Positions 63,346 through 64,000 of a stretch of 64,000 nucleotides of DNA are shown one piece after another. The DNA lies in NCBI GenBank assembly GCA_014529385.2, contig CM043942.1, positions 48,466,244-48,530,243 on the forward strand. The letters run 5' to 3'. The notes beneath the pieces are model-generated. The model was given only the letters and a program-made list of their open reading frames with translations, was not told the origin of the DNA and ran no database searches. The DNA comes from Adiantum capillus-veneris (lineage: Eukaryota; Streptophyta; Polypodiopsida; Polypodiales; Pteridaceae). Position numbers and translations under genes: made by a program. How positions within the stretch are numbered: position 1 is the first letter of the stretch; each line of letters begins with the position of its first letter.

Positions 63346-64000
63346 TTTCTATCCCTAAGCTTTGTGTTGCTCCTTCTGAAGGCTTTCTAACACCTACAAG
63401 AAATTTGGCTGCTTGACTTCCTAATAAAGCTCTTTCAACCTCATCAGATGGGGTGAGACCTTGGGAAATCATCCGATCTCGCATGGACTGAGCCTCCTCA
63501 CGATCGTTGCCATCCAGCAATGAAACAATCATTAGCTCATAAGTTGAAACATCAATCTCAACCTCCTCAACGAGAAGAGCCTTCACCTTATCAACGGAAG
63601 TTTCTCTAGCATACACTGAAAAAAGACTAGCGTAAGGTTTGCAATCCGAAACATCGCCTTTATCTTTGAGGTTCTATCAAGAGTTTTTGCCTCTTGAACC
63701 AAACCCAGCTTTCCAAACCATCCAATTAGCGTCATAAGAGTCTCCACCCCGAGCCTTATAGCCATGCATTCTAGCTTTAGCAGCACATCTACCGCCCTTT
63801 GAAACTAATTTTTTTTCTCAAAGGCAACAATTAGCATGTTGACTGACTCATCTGGAGGAGAAAATCCTGAATTCATCATATCTTCAATTTTCAGGACAGC
63901 AGATGGTAGCAAATTTGAGTGAATATAAGCATTCATAAGAGCTGAGTAGATATCAGGACTCATTTGTGGCCTTAAGAAGGCATCCTCATTCATAATTGAA
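63287..64000 (-). pseudogene. PPR-repeat gene 3' part, disrupted, cut by window end
   Basis: The minus strand encodes helical repeats of PPR type: MSPDIYSALMNAYIHSNLL followed by DMMNSGFSPPDESVNMLI, then GVETLMTLIGWFGKLGLVQEA, then VDVSTYELMIVSLLDGN-like sequence, RMISQGLTPSDEVERALL and a short non-repeat tail ending at 63,287. PPR proteins bind RNA in plastids and mitochondria. An in-frame TAG at 63,805-63,807 splits the first two parts. Between 63,616 and 63,660 the frame changes: TTTTTTCAG could be an acceptor, but no donor at a workable distance is seen. It is probably a pseudogene, or it has an intron I cannot place. The start lies beyond the window. Confidence 0.65.

Overview
This is a transposon-dense stretch of nuclear DNA from a land plant. 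The evidence is the set of plant-type Ty1/copia and Ty3/gypsy elements primed by initiator tRNA-Met, a pentatricopeptide-repeat (PPR) gene relic at the right edge, and very many (GA)n and (TA)n microsatellites. The species cannot be named. A Helitron with a C-terminal endonuclease and one unusual Gypsy lineage hint at a non-seed plant such as a fern or lycophyte, but that is only an impression from memory.

Layout. 1-4.1 kb holds a possible three-exon gene or gene fragment on + behind a long leader or intron-like stretch. 4.6-5.5 kb is a tandemly duplicated (GA)n-bearing block. 6.66-13.28 kb is a decayed Helentron-like rolling-circle transposon whose pieces run RPA-like, OTU-like, HUH Rep, Pif1-type helicase and endonuclease/exonuclease/phosphatase (EEP). 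13.7-14.75 kb is the 3' end of a LINE with a poly(A) tail. 15,212-20,808 is a young Copia element with an open polyprotein, nearly identical LTRs and a perfect 5-bp target duplication. It sits in one copy of a local duplication whose other copy, at 22.5-23.0 kb, preserves the empty site. 20.8-26 kb is microsatellite-rich and has no supported gene.

26,928-60,339 is a nest. The outer shell is a minus-strand chromodomain-type Gypsy. Its integrase zinc-binding domain is split by a second minus-strand Gypsy (30,140-39,734), one LTR of which carries a MITE. Its reverse transcriptase is split by a composite 14.9-kb insert (41,084-56,008). That insert holds a Copia 3' end, a spliced-looking gene fragment on - and a plus-strand Tat-like Gypsy with a second RNase H domain. 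Removing the inner Gypsy restores the outer reading frame, so the order of insertion can be read directly.

60.3-64 kb holds an exon-like pseudogene on -, a regular array of 22-bp palindromes, a 49-bp poly(C) run, and a PPR pseudogene. The 3' flank of that PPR locus is duplicated at 25,953-26,927, directly against the outer Gypsy. The older elements carry many isolated in-frame stops, mostly TAG and TGA at positions one C-to-T or G-to-A step from an expected Gln, Arg or Trp codon. The young Copia has none. This is what long silencing with 5-methylcytosine decay would leave. I saw no intact host gene, tRNA, rRNA or CRISPR array.
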